NCBI GenBank assembly: GCA_903813345.2
Contig: CAIIXF020000004.1
Span: forward strand, 5,351,525-5,415,524
Source of the DNA: Owenia fusiformis
Lineage: Eukaryota > Annelida > Polychaeta > Sabellida > Oweniidae
Length of the DNA stretch: 64,000 nt
Reading direction: 5' to 3'
This document shows, piece after piece, positions 11,201 through 26,200 of this stretch. Below the pieces are notes generated by a model. That model had not been told where the DNA came from. It saw only the letters and a program-made list of their open reading frames with translations, and did no database searches. Numbering within the stretch: position 1 is the stretch's first letter; the number at the start of each line of letters is the position of its first letter. A program made the translations under genes and the position numbers.

Positions 11201-14200
11201 GATAATAAATATACATATATAAATTAGTACTACAATTTTGAGACAATTTGAAGGCATAATATTTCACATTGGATTATTAGACCCAAGCCTATGTCAACCT
11301 TTAATAATGTCTTACACATTTTGTAGATAATCACTAACAAGAATATTTTGATACCCCCTCTATAAATGATCATATGTAATAAAATGAATAATTGTAGGAG
11401 AATGAAGGAAATTTCATTGGGGGTGGAGTTAAATCACAAATTCATGAGTAAAATATGTTATAAAACTCTGATCTCCATAGACCATTTACATATAGTTTAT
11501 AACATTAAATAACAACAATATTCAGATAATAAGTATACATCAATTTGCAAGGCTGTGTTTATTGACATAATGAAGAACGAGGTGTCAAAAGGCACTAATT
11601 TGACAATTAATTAAAATAATATTCCTCATTCCTTTACTACATAGTAGTTCAATAAATAAAATCAGTGTTGACCACCATATAGATACACAGGAACTATCCA
11701 GGCCCCCCTAACATCCCAAGCAATGATCTCATGTAAGAAGCGGGGCCTTGAGAGATATAAAATTGAGTATAAATTTTCTATGAAACTTACATAAGTGAAA
11801 CTCAATACAACTTTATTTCATAATAAAATGGCTATTTCAATTGGAGGGCATTGTTCTTCAACTATAACTATATTTTATCATATCTCTCAAGGCTCAGCTT
11901 CTAACATGAGTTCATTGCCTGCGATGTCAGCGGGAACTTGCAGATGGGGGCCTGGACAGTCACCTTGTAAATAGCTGTGGTCAAGTTGTCACTGTGCAGG
12001 CTGGAGCTATGCCAACCTATCTAGTTCACATGGGAACAGGACCCTGCTTACATTTAAGTATGTGTATGAAAGCTTTCCTGTAGCCCTCGCTCCTAGCAAG
12101 ATACACAATGACATTTGTGAATGAATTACAAAAAACTATAATTGCAGTAATATACATGTATATATAATTTACATTTGCACTAATAAACTTCTCAGGGTGA
12201 ATTGAATAAATGAACAAGCCAACGAAAAAAGGAACATAGCAAATGACAAAGGATATTGATATGAAGCTTATAAGTTTAGCAACGCTTGACATACGGTGTG
12301 ACCATTGAGAATAAAGCCTGTTTGAACTTACATCATTATTTTGCAAATTGCTGTTCCTCAATCTCGTTTTACTTTCCTTCTTCTTATTTTTTTCTTTCTG
12401 ACCAATGAGTCCGTTAGTTGAACTGGAACGTCCTGGAGTTTGATCAGATAAGTTAGAATTCTCACTGTGGATTCCTGTAGATGAACTGGAACATCCTGGA
12501 GTTGGATTGGGCAACAGAGACCTCTTGCCATAGAATCTGGGAGTGTTCATCTTTATGGACACAAGATTGTCAGGCTTCAAATTTAGATCATTGTTGAACC
12601 GTGTTGTACATGTGTTATGTCTTATGGCTTTTCTTAAGCACATTTTAGGATTTTGTGATATTCCGTGTTCTGTTTGATACATGTATGCCAAGTGTTTGCG
12701 AAGGTTTCGGAAAGTTAAACATTGCAGGATGAAGAGAACTATTAAATGCAGAAAAGTGATGATGCACATCCCCAACAAATGATATTCATGGATAAGGCCA
12801 TTGATCAAATAGCAACCGTTGTCTTCACGGCTGTTTCTATGAAACAAAAGAAAACTGCTGACATACACCATCCAAATAGCTACAGTCAGTGATATGAGAG
12901 CATAAGCAGTTTTCTTACTAAATGCCCCTCTTACATATTTTTGCTTTGTCGCCAGAAACATTTCAATCCAGAGCAGAAGAACACCCGTCATGGTTATTCC
13001 TCCCGATGTGAGTGTCAAATAGAAAATAACTAGACAGGGTATTGTCTTGCCCGATATTCCAGATAGTTCAAAGGTTCCTCTTACAATCAGTATTGCTCCC
13101 AACATAGTGTCATTCATAGCTAAGTATCCACGAATTATGTTTGAAACTGTTTGTAATTTTTTATAGCGCTTAATTGCCATAACAACTAAAAGATTAATAG
13201 CAAACATTACAACTGCAACTAGGATTTGCAAAGTTGTTATGAGTAAATTTGTATCTTTCGTCCATCCGATTGATTTTTTAATCTTAGTGACATTTGTACA
13301 ATTGTGATCACTACTGAGATTACTAAAAAGTGTGCAGTTAGCCATCGTGACGCCTCTATGACTGACCGCTTTTCCCAAGTCGTCTTCTATACTACTCTAC
13401 TGAGCGGACTATATCTATTGTTATAGGTGACCGCTCTTGACTGACCGCTTTTGCCAAGTCTTCTTCTATACTACTCTACTGGGCTGACTATGTTTATTCT
13501 TATATGAGTGATGGTTATATCAGAAAATAGGATATGTAATTTCCCTCATGTTAATCATATTGCATTATCCTTGTTACATAACTTCTATTGTCATAATTAC
13601 TCCATGTTGAAATTAAACAAATGTTTAAGGAAATTGAGGATCTTCAGTCATGAAGTAATAACACAAGATTATACAATTCTTAGGTTTCAGATTAATTGTA
13701 ATCTAAGTTGATGTCGTCATTTTTATATTATTCTGAATGTAAATTATTTTCAATAAATGTGTCACGGGAGATAATTTGACAAGAATTGTTTTTTTAAAAT
13801 AGTGAATAACTCATCATCTTTGTTGGGTCTTACCCTTTTCTAATAGAATGGCTCAAGCCATTTGTCAGTCCAACGAGAAAGGAGGAGGGAAATTATCGCA
13901 ACAGATTTTGGACAGTCATATATTGGATTTGGGCTATTTTCTGAAAATTTAAACAGGTGGATATGTTAGGCCGATGCATTACCTCAAGGAAAAGCACTCG
14001 AAGAGATGATAAAATAATTTTGACTTTGAGACAGGGAAGATGCAAACAACCCACCCACATGTTTTTTCTGAAATGTTTTCCTGATTTTCAACCTCTTCCA
14101 ACCTGCATTTTCAATTTTTTGCATCAATATCTTCATAATACTTTGACATTTTAAAAACTTAGATTCAATATTTACACTGTTGTTTACCACTTTTACATCT

Positions 14201-17200
14201 GGACTGAATGTGATTCCTAATACTTTAATAGAGTTTTCAGAGTTTGATTTACATGACTTTACCAAGAGTATCTTTCTGTAAGTGATATAACAATCAATAA
14301 ATCTCAAATTCGGCAGTAAAGTTCTTCTAAATATACACATCACAGTTATGGTACCATTGGAAGCAATGTCAGACTTTCATATCCACCTATTGTTAGTGTT
14401 GAATTTGAGGGTATAAATGTTTATTTGTTCTGCTTTTAAAAAGATATACATTTTGAGTGTAACTTTTTCATTTATTTTCCATTGATGTGATTAGTACCAA
14501 ATGAAATATGTATAATTAATATGCAAATTAGCTAATTTGTGTATTTATTTTGATGTCATAACTTGTGGACATTGAACAACATATTTCACTTTACATAGAA
14601 TGATATAGTGCAGATGGAAACCATTGTATGACACTCTAATTTCATATGTATTCGAAATATGGGCAAATAAAAAGATATATCAACGATTGTCATATCATTT
14701 CTAAAGTAACTGTATAACAGTTCTGCTCATCAGAAGAAAATACATTTTTCATCAGACCTTCCAACCTACTATTACACATATTTATGAGAAACTACAGTAA
14801 AGTTTTCATTATCCCACCGAATGAAGTTTGATATAGAGAGGCCACCTACGTGCAGTCTCAAGTCTGTGGACCCTGAAGAAATAAAAATGACATCACAATC
14901 AAGTCCATCAATTTGCCTTGTGTCCAGGCGATAACTCAAATACAGGTTGACAAATTTGATTCAAATTTTATAGGCTTGTGTCGTATGGGTGTGGGACCTC
15001 TGCTCGAGAGGGAATTTTCAATATGGCTGGTCAATTCAAAATGGCCACCATTTTTTGTAAAGAATGTAATGTTTAGTAACTCGAATACTAGTTGAGAGAT
15101 TTTCTTCAAATTTTATATACTGATGCTGACTAATTTCAGAAAATAATGACATTTCGACATTTTTATTGTTGGAAAATATTGAGTTTCGAACCTGGGAGCC
15201 AATCCTCCTTGGTATCTAAAGGTTAAATATTCACATCTTCTAAAATCTCATTAAAAACTTCAATAAGATTTCAAAGCTATTTAGCAAACCCTCCATTAGA
15301 TTAGATTTTGTTGGAATTTTGAGGAAACTCCTACTGTGTTTCATGAGCATAATTTGGGTTTATTTGTGAGTTTCTGCTAACATTTTGAAGTTATTGACTT
15401 GATGTATCTTTGGAGCAAAAGAACGAACTTGTGATGCTATTGGCATTCGGTAAGTTGTAATGGGTTGTAATGGGATTGCCGTGGAGAATCCATATAAATG
15501 ACATCATAACCGGAAGTGATAGTGATCACACAATCTATTGACTTATTGAGCAATTGATAGACCCCATCTCAGCAATTGGTACATAAGGTTCAAGATGGCT
15601 TACTGTAGGCAGCAACGTTTATGCGCTCCTAGATAAGTGGATAATTTCGGTGACTTAAGAATGAATTAAGTGAAGAAAGTTGGCCCAGCACTTAGATAAC
15701 ATTGTTGGAGTGAACCTGGCCAAAGATTTTTGTACCTCACAAGAAAGGGAAGGTAGGATTCATTGAGACAACTGATGTGGGAACTTTGACTTAAGTGGTG
15801 ACCTCTATTTTTGCATGACATGAATATACGTTAAATAACTTCCAGTGAGTTGCTGATAATAGTGTTTGGTGATATGGAGGGTTATTTTGTTTGCTGATTG
15901 AGGGTTTGAGGGATTTGTAGACACAATTTCACCCCCCCCCCCCCTTGTCAGCTGTTGCATTGTGCCATGTCACGTGATTAGTCATGTGATCTTATCCAAG
16001 TCTTTACATCAGTCATCGTTTGATCAAAGGAGCACTCTCATGTTCATAGCCTAAGGAAGCTTCCCAGGTATCAGGCAGTCTTAATCATCCATTGAGAAGA
16101 CACATTGGTTGGAGCTAAGAGAGTCTGGCGTAGGAAGATCTTCTGAGGCAGAGGTCCCTCGTGGCAAAGACCTCCTTGAGTGGGAGACAGTCCTCCTGGA
16201 GAAGAGAGACCTCCTAGAAGTGGCAAAGACCTCCTTGAGTTGGAGAGAGTCCTCCTGGAGAAGAGGAGAGACCTCCTAGAAGTGGCAAAGACCTCCTTGA
16301 GTTGGAGAGAGTCTTCCTGGAGAGGAATGACCTCCTAGAAGTGGCAAAGACCTCCTGGAGTTGGTGACAGACCTCCTGGAGATGTCTGGAGGAAACCCAG
16401 AGGAGAAGTATCTGGAGTCAGAGTTTGGAGGAAACCTAGAGAAGAAGTGCCCTGAGTGAGAGTCCAGAGGAGAAGTAAAGGAGAAGTGCTCAAAGTGAGA
16501 GTCTGGAGAAGTAAAGTAGAGTTATCCGGAGTGAGAGTCTGGAGAAGTGGAGAGGATATAGCAGGAGCAGAGAGAGATGGAGTCATGCTACCACAACTTT
16601 TTATTAGATAGACATTTGATTTAGCTTTGAAATTATAAAGACAATTTAATAGAGACATTTGCTTATTATTGATTACAGAGATGATTTGAGATCATACAGA
16701 CATTTTGTTATTTACTGTTATTATTTATTGTTAATATATGTGCTAAATTTACATCCATTCTTGTGTGTTTCTTCATCCAACTGTACCTCCAGACCACCAA
16801 ACCAGGTCTGGGCCAGGGCCCACAAGAGAGTTTCTAGTTCGGCCAAGGGAAAAATCAATACCCGGTGATTTCAGCGGGAAGTGGCGTTTCGTTCAGTGGA
16901 TGAGCTGCGCATACACACATAAATGTGATTATCCAATATTATTACTGTAGGCTATCAAGCACAGTGACCTACAGAGGGCGCTATCACAAACAAGTACTGC
17001 ACAAACCGATAAATTCCCGGGTATTGTAACGCCCTTGGTTCGGCCAAAGTTCCGATAATATCTAATATATTGTGATTGTCTTGGGCTAATGAGCATGCAT
17101 TTTTACAGGCACCACTACAATCTTGTCATCAAAATTTCAGAAAAAACATTATCCATGATGGATAACTTTATTTGCAAGAACAGACTTAATGCCAAGATCT

Positions 17201-20200
17201 GAATGGGTTTTGAGCATACTGGGTCTTTATTTATTATCTCACTTTAAAATATGCTTGCAACACATGTAAATTGATTGCACTAAAACAGTGTATCTCATAT
17301 GTGCACTTTAAATAAGACATTTGCAGGCCTGTCAACTGTCCCGCAATTTGCGTATTTGTCACGCATTTGCTGAAGAATTTGAAGTCACGCCAGTTTTTTT
17401 TGCGTGACAGAAAATGTCACGCAAATACGCATATTACCTGGTAATTGTCACGCAAAAATATTTCTGTAGAATTTTTTTCGAAATATGTTTATGATACGGT
17501 AAAAATACGAACGTCGGAAAAAAAAACGAACGCAATTTGTTCGGATTTGTCACGCGAATCCCGTATATGTCACGCATGTTCATTGGAAATTTTCGTACCT
17601 CCCCCCCCCCCCCCCCCCCCCCCCCCCATTGACCATATCGCGAGCGTAGCGCGCGCGAAAAATTTGAGGTGATCAAACTTTGGCAAAGGTGCTCAAACTT
17701 TGGCCAAAGGTGTTTAAAAGTTGGCCAAAGGTGTTCAAAATTTGGACAAAAGTGTTCAGATTTGGACTTAGGTGTCCAACATTTTGAAGTCACTCATATT
17801 AGGTGGTCCCAAGTTGACAGCCCTGCATTTGGCGTATGTAGGACAACTGTGACTGTTGGATTTATTCCTAATTAGGAAAACTGCAATATTGGTGTCAGTC
17901 CTATTTCCTTTATTGCTGGATCCATTGTTGTAACTGTAGAACTCTATAACATATTAGTCAGATGACAATAGACTAAGGAATGCTTAACTTTGATTAATCT
18001 TTTGTCAAATGTAATTCAGGAATCTTGTATTGTATTAGAGCTTTTATTAAAGATTGTTTAATTAACTCTAACCTTTAATTCAACTTGTGCCTATTGTTTA
18101 TTGGCTCACTTGGTGTCCGTCTAATAGTCCATCCATCCGTCAACACTAGTCGCACAATTTAAAACTGCTATTCTTATTGAGTCATATTTACATACATTTT
18201 ATGCATATCCATAATGCCTATTTGACCTGTCATCACCATTTCCCAAGTTCCCGAAAAATTGCTGATTTTGACGTATAAAAGTCAAATTTTCTGTAAATAC
18301 CAGACACTTTGCTAAAGTAGAACTTTCAAATAACTTGTAGTAGTTGCTATATGTGCAATATATAGTATGTCCTCTGGAGATTTCAAAGTTCTTTTTCAGG
18401 GAACTTTCCTCATGTATAAAGTCAATGGCAGGTATTGTGATTGACACGTTTCTCAAAGTTTGTCCTTATGTTAGCATATACAAAAAATGAAGTTATTTCT
18501 TGCATTAAATTGTAACAAGATTTAAGTATTCTCTTCAAATTGCTCAATATATGTCAACATAAAATTTTTACCGATTTTGAGATATTTGCACGTAAAAAAT
18601 GGTAAAATTCATTGTTTTTCAACTTGCCTTAAAGTTCAAGACTACAAATCAATATTTGGGTTGAAAGTCAGGATATACATTCCTCTAAAGATTCTATGGT
18701 GTGTGAGCGTCGGGGCCTTGGGTCCTTAATTTACTTTAGTTGGTATTGTTAAGCTTTTATATTAAAAACTGTTCACATCAAACATGAATGATCAGCCATT
18801 GTTACTGTCAGTCTTGTATTGAGTTAAGTACTAAAAAAAGAAAAAATCCACAACAAACATGGATAGATGTAGTCTTACAGTTAAAAACATGGATAGATAT
18901 ATCTTACAGTTGATAACAAAAACATGGATATTTTAGTGAAAATATATGTGTCCATCATCAGAAAAAACTATGTCATGATGTCATATTCAAAATCACTGTA
19001 ACAAGGAGAAAAGGTTATTATTTGATTGTTTATGAGGATTAGGATTGTTGATTTTTTTCTAATGTTGCTCTTTGTGTTGTCTTTTTTAGGACTGTGCGCC
19101 ATCTATACTGCCAGTGGAACATATACTACGGGAGAATAATGTTCCTTACACAGAGGACTCTTATAAATATCATACTGCAGGTACAATATTTTTAGTTAAG
19201 ATACTTATCATCCCAACGAACGAAGTTTGGTAGGGATATAGTGAAGCCATCCGTCCAGAAGACTCAAATACTTTTTTTCAAGATGGCCGCCTCTTAAAAA
19301 TGGCTGGAATTTTTCTGAAAATTTTAAGTTTTACATTTTAAACCAAAGTAATAATTATTATTCTTTGGAATTTTGGTAGTACTATACTGACAACATCTAT
19401 CCTTTTCACATATGTTCTGTGTTTTTCAGCCTAAACCCCAGGGGTTGTGTTCGAGGGGTCGGGGAAAAATACATCTTTCTGAAGTTTAGCTTTACTATGC
19501 TCAAATGAAAGGCAATTCAGAATAGATTGCAAATATTGTATCATTTTTTCTGATTCTGGCCTTGTAAAATTCAAAATGGCCGTCTAATGTCGGATCTCGC
19601 AATAATTTTCCGATCTCTTCAAAGTTGATGGCTGTATTAATTGGTCACCCATTTACTTAAATCAGTGAACATTCTGATGTATCTCTTATGTCTTAATATC
19701 TGCCAATTTAATCATGAGTTGATTAGGTGGGAAATACAGTATTATATTGGAATCGTGACATCTACAGCTTAATGAATGTAGTGTTTGTTGGGCCGGATTC
19801 CTTACTTCGTAGAGATGCTGATTTCTAATTATTGGAGATATGTGTCACAATAATGATGACATGAAATGGGAAAATTGAACATTTTGAAATTGTTGAAACT
19901 AGGAGAGTGGAGATTATACTGCCATCTTTAAATCATCATAAAAATAAACTCTATTTACATGTACATTATGATATTATTAAGCTTAAGCTTATTAAGAATA
20001 TCCTGGGAGGAATATACATCATGTCTCTATTTGTTAAGAAACATGTACAGTTAATTTTAGGTTATAAACTGGAAGGGAAGATAGTCTCCATTTTGAAACA
20101 TCAAGGAGGTAACCATGGGCAGGAGGAGAGAAATCTTGTAAAATCACTTCACCAAGGAGAATTTGGATGGCTGATTCTAAACAAGACTTGCTTCTATACA

Positions 20201-23200
20201 GAAGCTGGTGGACAGGTCGGCGATACAGGATATATTTATTTGAATGAAGTAAGTAAAGTTGGCATATCTATGAGTTCAATTCAAACTTTTATTATTACGC
20301 CATTGTTGGGATATAGTCATCATGATGATGGCATGAACGTGATCGTCCCACTTTTTTGTCATCGCCATTTCAGAAAAATCACTGATCGGATTTTCTTCAA
20401 ATTCGCACACATGATAGAAGATATCAAGTTCTAGAGCTGATTAACTTTTGGGTGGCCATCTTGTTTCTGGCGGCCATCTTGGAGGTTTTTCGATAAATCT
20501 TGTCATCGCCATTTCAGGAAAACCGTTCATCGGATTTTCCCCAAATTCGCACACATGATAGATGATATCAAGTTCTAGAGCTGATTAAATTTTGGGTGGA
20601 CATCTTGTTTTCTGGAGGCAATTGTGAAGGTTTTTCTATGGTGTGATCTTGTTCACGTCATGTGAATGTTGATAGGATCTAGGATCTTATCACCATGGTA
20701 ATTCACTTTTTGATTGATTTTCTCCATGGCAGCCTCTTGTTTGATGTTCACCCTGGAAACATGTTCAATGTTGGGTGTTCACTATGGCAACTGACTTAAC
20801 GTATGCTCACTTTGGAAACAAACATGTTTTTAGAAATTCACCACAGCAACTCATTGGAATGCTCACCATGGCAACACAAATGTTTGATGTTCACCTCTCA
20901 GCTTAGTTACAGATAGTTGAAGGTTTCCTTGACAACACAATTTTACACCATGACAACCTCTTATTAGATGATCTATTTTCATATTTCAGCAAGGTGGTGT
21001 CTTCAAGGTTACTGAGATGTTGAAAGAAGGACAATACATCATTCACAATGGAGTCATGGAAAAAGGATCTTGTTCCCATGGTGACAAAGCTGTTTTGGAA
21101 ATTGACCAGGTAAATATACAGCCAAAGGCTATATCTGATGTAAACATTCAATACCTGGTACAACCCAAGTCAGAAGAGAATGGATCATTTTAGAAGGGAA
21201 TTTATCATTTCAGGGTACTTATTTGTGTCCTTCGCATTTTTAGATTAATATCTCAGGAGCTTGTATTGAAAGATGTCAGCACCTGCTATAATAATGTAAT
21301 AATCCTTTGCACATCAAGGAGGATTGGCTCCGGGGATCAAATTTTGATATTTTCCTGAACAATGAAAACGTTGAATGTCATTATTTTCTGAAATTATAAC
21401 CAACTATGAATTCAAAATAAACAGTCCAAAAGATTTGAACCAATATCTAGATCATTTCTTGTGAGTTTTGGAATTTTTTGTTTGGAAATAAGACCAAAAT
21501 TCACGATTCAAATGTTGAAGTGAATAAAATGGCGGTTGTTTGAATTCGAATTTTGTAATCATGACATGCCCATATATAAATTAAAAAAGACCCACAATGG
21601 GCATTAGAAAAGGGATATGATGGAATAACATTTGAATCTCTTCATATATCATTTATGAAATCGATACTCGGTGTTAACAGAAAGGCCAGTAATGACGCTA
21701 CACGAGGCGATTTAGGTAGGTTTCCACTATTTATTTCTTTGTTTTATCAACAAATGAAATATCTTAATCATATTAACAATAAAGGAACCGACTCGCTTCT
21801 ACGTGAAGCCCTTGAGGTAAATAAACAACTGACAGATATGAATAAACAATCATGGCTCACGCACATCAATGATGTACTTAAATATATTTACAATGGTACT
21901 TCACCAAACTATTTAAACTTAAAACCAAGAGAAATTAAGAAATTACTGGAAAATAGATACATACAATTTTGGGAAACTAAAATAAAATCAAATAATTGTA
22001 AATTGAGGTTTTATAAGATAATAAAAGCAAAATGGAACAAGGAACCCTACTTGGATTTAATCAAAAATGAAATAGACAGAAATAACTTGACAAAGCTAAG
22101 AATTAGCGCACATAAATTAGAAATCGAAACAGGTCGTTACACAAAACCAATTACCCCTATTGAAGAAAGAAAATGTTTAATGTGTAACAAGAAAACCGGT
22201 TCAGAATGTCATTACCTATTAGAATGCAATAAGTTAAAAGATGTTCGGTCAAGTTACATGGATAAAATAAAAAAACACTGTCAAAATTTAGAAAACATGA
22301 ATAACGTGGAACATAAATTAATGTTTCTATTTAATTCAGAGGGAATAATATTAAATATACTAGCAAAATATATATCTAATATTTTTATCGAGAGAGAAAA
22401 AAACACGAAATGCATCCAATAAAATCTTGCAATGATCAAGCACCCTTTGATTAGTTAATATACTATGTAGATAATTAGTTAAGCTTTTTCATTTTTTTCT
22501 GTTTAAGCTGTACACTTTGCCCAAATGTGGGATACAAGTATAATAAAGCTCATAATAATAATATGGCAAACATATCGATATTGCACTCTGGGAGCCAATC
22601 CTCCTTGTTTGCACATAGTAAGATTGATTTACAAGTAGGTCCTGCCATCTTTTTTATAACCTCCCTTGTTAAAATGTTCCACTTAGACTTCTGCAAATTA
22701 CTTTCCTGTCTGGGGAAAATCTTCAACAAACTATATAATAAAGTATGGTACGGTACAGTATGGTACGATATGGTACAATACAATATTATACTGTCTATGT
22801 TGGATTCATTTCACACAATCATCTAAGTAGCAGTGGGTAGTCACTAGTTTCACCACCAGGTGGCTAACTTGGTCGTGTAACATTTGAGACATACAAAAAG
22901 TAATTAAACTTGGTTTCATATTGGAAACTTTATTACATGTACATTTATGATAAAGAATATCGGCAATGTCATTTACATTCATGTTACTTGCCTGGATTCA
23001 TCGGCTGGTGCACGGCAGATAAAGTATAATGTTAAAACCTGAATATACAATTTTGAACAAAATGTGCAATCAGCCGGGCGCCGTCTGATGAATCAGAGCA
23101 ATTTTGACTCGGGCATTAGCTGTTCTGTTGCCCATTTCTACATCACGTTTCATTTCTATGTCACTTTACAATTCATGACATCTCCATTTTTGCATCTGAC

Positions 23201-26200
23201 CTTTCATATCCATGCCACGTTTCATTTCTATGGCATTTGTAATTTCCCCGCTCAAATCTAATTTTACAGAATTATCTTTATTCATTACAGCTTTACTTTC
23301 TTCATCCTCGCTTACTTTTGGACTTTGTCCCATATCTCTGTCTTGTTGATTGGTCAGTCCATTTTGCTCTGATGTTGTAGACTTCGGAGATAGATACGAT
23401 GAAATCGTTTTGGTATTTGATTTTTTGGAGTCTTTTGAGAAAGTGAGACTATCCCAAACTTGTTTCCTTAAAACAAAGGCAAGGAATATAAACACCCCTT
23501 GACTTGCATTTAACACAATGAATATATACCACAATGCTATGTTGTATGGTGCTATAAATGCAAAGATCCATGTAAAACCCATAAGACAAAATAGCTTGGC
23601 GTATATACCAAATGGATATTCTGAAGTCTTGTTGGTACTTAGAACCCTTTGTTTCATTGATTTCCAAAGACTTATGGCTGTTGGTATGAAGAACCCTATA
23701 TTGACCAGAATGGATATGGCAATAGGGATAGTGAAAAATATCAAGAGAGGATATCTCTGTGATATCCAGCAAATTCCCCTGCCATACATCGGCTTGAAAG
23801 CAGGGTCGATATTTGAAAAATCAAGACCTAAAGATATTGCCACTATGACGGCTGGAACACCCCATGCTAGAAGTGTGTACCGTTTAAGAACTGAAACATT
23901 TGTGTCAGTTGATTTAGCGAAACTAGAGGGAGAGAATATATAGAACATATCTCTTGCTATGATCACTGTCCATGTAAAAACAGCCAAGTAACTCCAGTGG
24001 ATCAAAACCCCAAGTGTTATACAAAGTTCTTTGATATGGATACAATTTGGCCCAATTAGAAATAACAAACTTGCAAGAAACAATGACAAGATAAATAGAA
24101 ATTGTAATTTTCCAGGGAAGTTTTGAAACAGTGGAACAAATGGTTGAAGAATAAGCCTAATGAACATACAGACAAGTGAAAGTGTGGTACATATGATTGT
24201 TAATAGCCCCATTGTGTCATCATACTTCCATACTGCAGTCAAATTATCAAACTCCACACTCTCATTCACACAAACATATACCATATTCCCGACCAATAAA
24301 AATTCATCTTCTGAAAGTAAATTCCCAGTGTCAATAGATACTATACTCCCATTGGTCAATATCTCAACAGAATTCGGGTTAACAGGTTTCCGGGGACAGT
24401 CCGTCGTGTTGTATGTCATTCGAGGAATTGATATTGCAATAGCTGATTGGTTGTTATTGTTTGATTCATTTCGAGATACAAAGTCGCCTCCTATAATTTC
24501 ACTCGACTTTGTAACACATCCATAATTCCAACATGACTTTTCACCAAACAAACTCAGACATACCTCATGTAGGTCAAGTATTTCTTGTGTTCTCTTCGGA
24601 TGAGCTGAAATAGTTTCTTTGAGAATATTATTGAAAAATGTTGTGTGTATCTCATCTAAAGGTATTCTGTTTTCAACTTTCAATTTGTATTTGCTAGTGA
24701 TATCAAAGTGGATTAAAGGATCTCGATCATCAATAGCTTTCAGTTTTATCTCCTCAACAATACATGGCTCCAATACTTCAAGAAATAATTCTATCAATGT
24801 TTTCTTTAAGATTTTCCAATAGTCAGTGTTTTCTATTAGCCAATAGTTAGGCATTGACCACCAACCAGTTATTGTCATAGCAAAAGTGTGATATTTTAAG
24901 ACACATTTCCCATTTGTGTATTGAAATCCGTCTGCACAGTAAGAAACACAGTCCAAATTTTCTGAATCAGCCAGGCCACATCCAAATGTTTTTATGTCAT
25001 CCTTAAATATGAATCCCACCTTGTTTCCAGCTGAAGGATTATAATCAACTAGGATTCCAAATGAAAATTTGGCAAGTTCTCCCTGAATGGGTGTCACAAT
25101 CGCTGACTCATCCCCCCAAAAATCACATGAAATATCATCCAATGGAAACCCTTCTAGTACAGCACACATTAAACAGTAAACATTCTTAAATGATTTCTCT
25201 GAAATACCCATTGCGACAGGCATTTGAAACCCATAATAACACAAGTCTGCATATTTTGGAAGGCATCCAGTGGACTGAGGCGTGCAGTCTGGTTGTCTCA
25301 TGTATTTGTCCACACATATGTGTTCAACAGGGGGTTTATATTCTAAATCACATGCTCCATTATCAACTAAATCCAACAACTCTTGTGGTGAGTTTAAGGA
25401 GCCTTCCCATACTTCGTTACATGTGACATTAAGACCCCATGGTATAACATCGAGAATATTGTTGCATGTTGCACAGAAGTAATTTTTGTAAGTTACATCA
25501 GTTGCTCGCGAAACAACTGGGACTATTTGTATAAATTCCGTAATTTCACCTTCACATTTGTCCCACACTGTTTGATTAACGTTATCCAGTGGACAGTGCC
25601 CTACCATCCAAAAGGTATAATCTTTTTCCTTTTTGCTAAAGGGATTCATACACTCAACATAAGCTGACGAGTTTGCTGCACTGGCAAAAATGTCTCTTTT
25701 TCTCTCACCAATCTTGTAATGTTCTGGACAAAACTGTTGAAAATCTTGACAACAGTCATGAGACACCAAACATAACGGATGACAGGAGCAATAAGGTCCC
25801 ATATAAGCACCACATTCCATCATAGGATCATTACAGCGTGACTCGCAAGTATACATATAAGACATATAATTCACTGATCTATTTGCACATGCTGGACCAA
25901 CAGGTTCAATTGCATCTATTTCACAAAGATATTTAGGTGATGAATCAGAATCATTATTCACAGGTGTAGTCGTGGTGTAATCCAAATTAGTTTTTGCTTC
26001 ACTTGTTCTCTCATCTGTCTCTGGTATGCTCCGCTTCTTAGTCTTTCGGATTGATGGCTCGTTTAAATTTTGATTTTGAAAGTCAAATGTTCCAACTGGA
26101 TTGTGGACCCCTTGGTCACTGACCAAGCCATTGTTTTGTTGTGTAACTTGTGCTAGAGGTACTGCAATATTAGTGTAGAAACTTGTGGTCACCAACATTA

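Larger units (their letters stand above)
2833..19089 (+). other. AARS2 intron 2 (16.3 kb) hosting two antisense GPCR genes and many repeats
   Basis: The donor GTGAGT at 2833 and acceptor TTTTTTAG at 19089 bound this intron; the reading frame is phase 0 across it. Parts not listed separately are 3110-3600, 8190-9900, 11540-12025, 14400-16100, 16660-17320 and 17830-19089. In these I see only A+T-rich sequence, decayed dispersed repeats (for example a TTGGCTCACTTGGTGTCC-type repeat near 18100) and short poly-C runs (15932, 17599). I see no supported exon. Confidence 0.8.

Noticed and set aside
17445-17793. Open frames through the poly-C/poly-G tract
   Set aside because: Proline or glycine runs come from the homopolymer inside a non-autonomous transposon; no domain.
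20061-20248. Free-standing AlaX-type editing protein
   Set aside because: The TCFYTEAGGQ exon joins in phase with upstream linker (TEDSYKY) and downstream C-Ala exons, so it belongs to a full synthetase.
23518-25482. Several plus-strand open frames of 66-141 codons
   Set aside because: Antisense shadows of the 1025-residue receptor.
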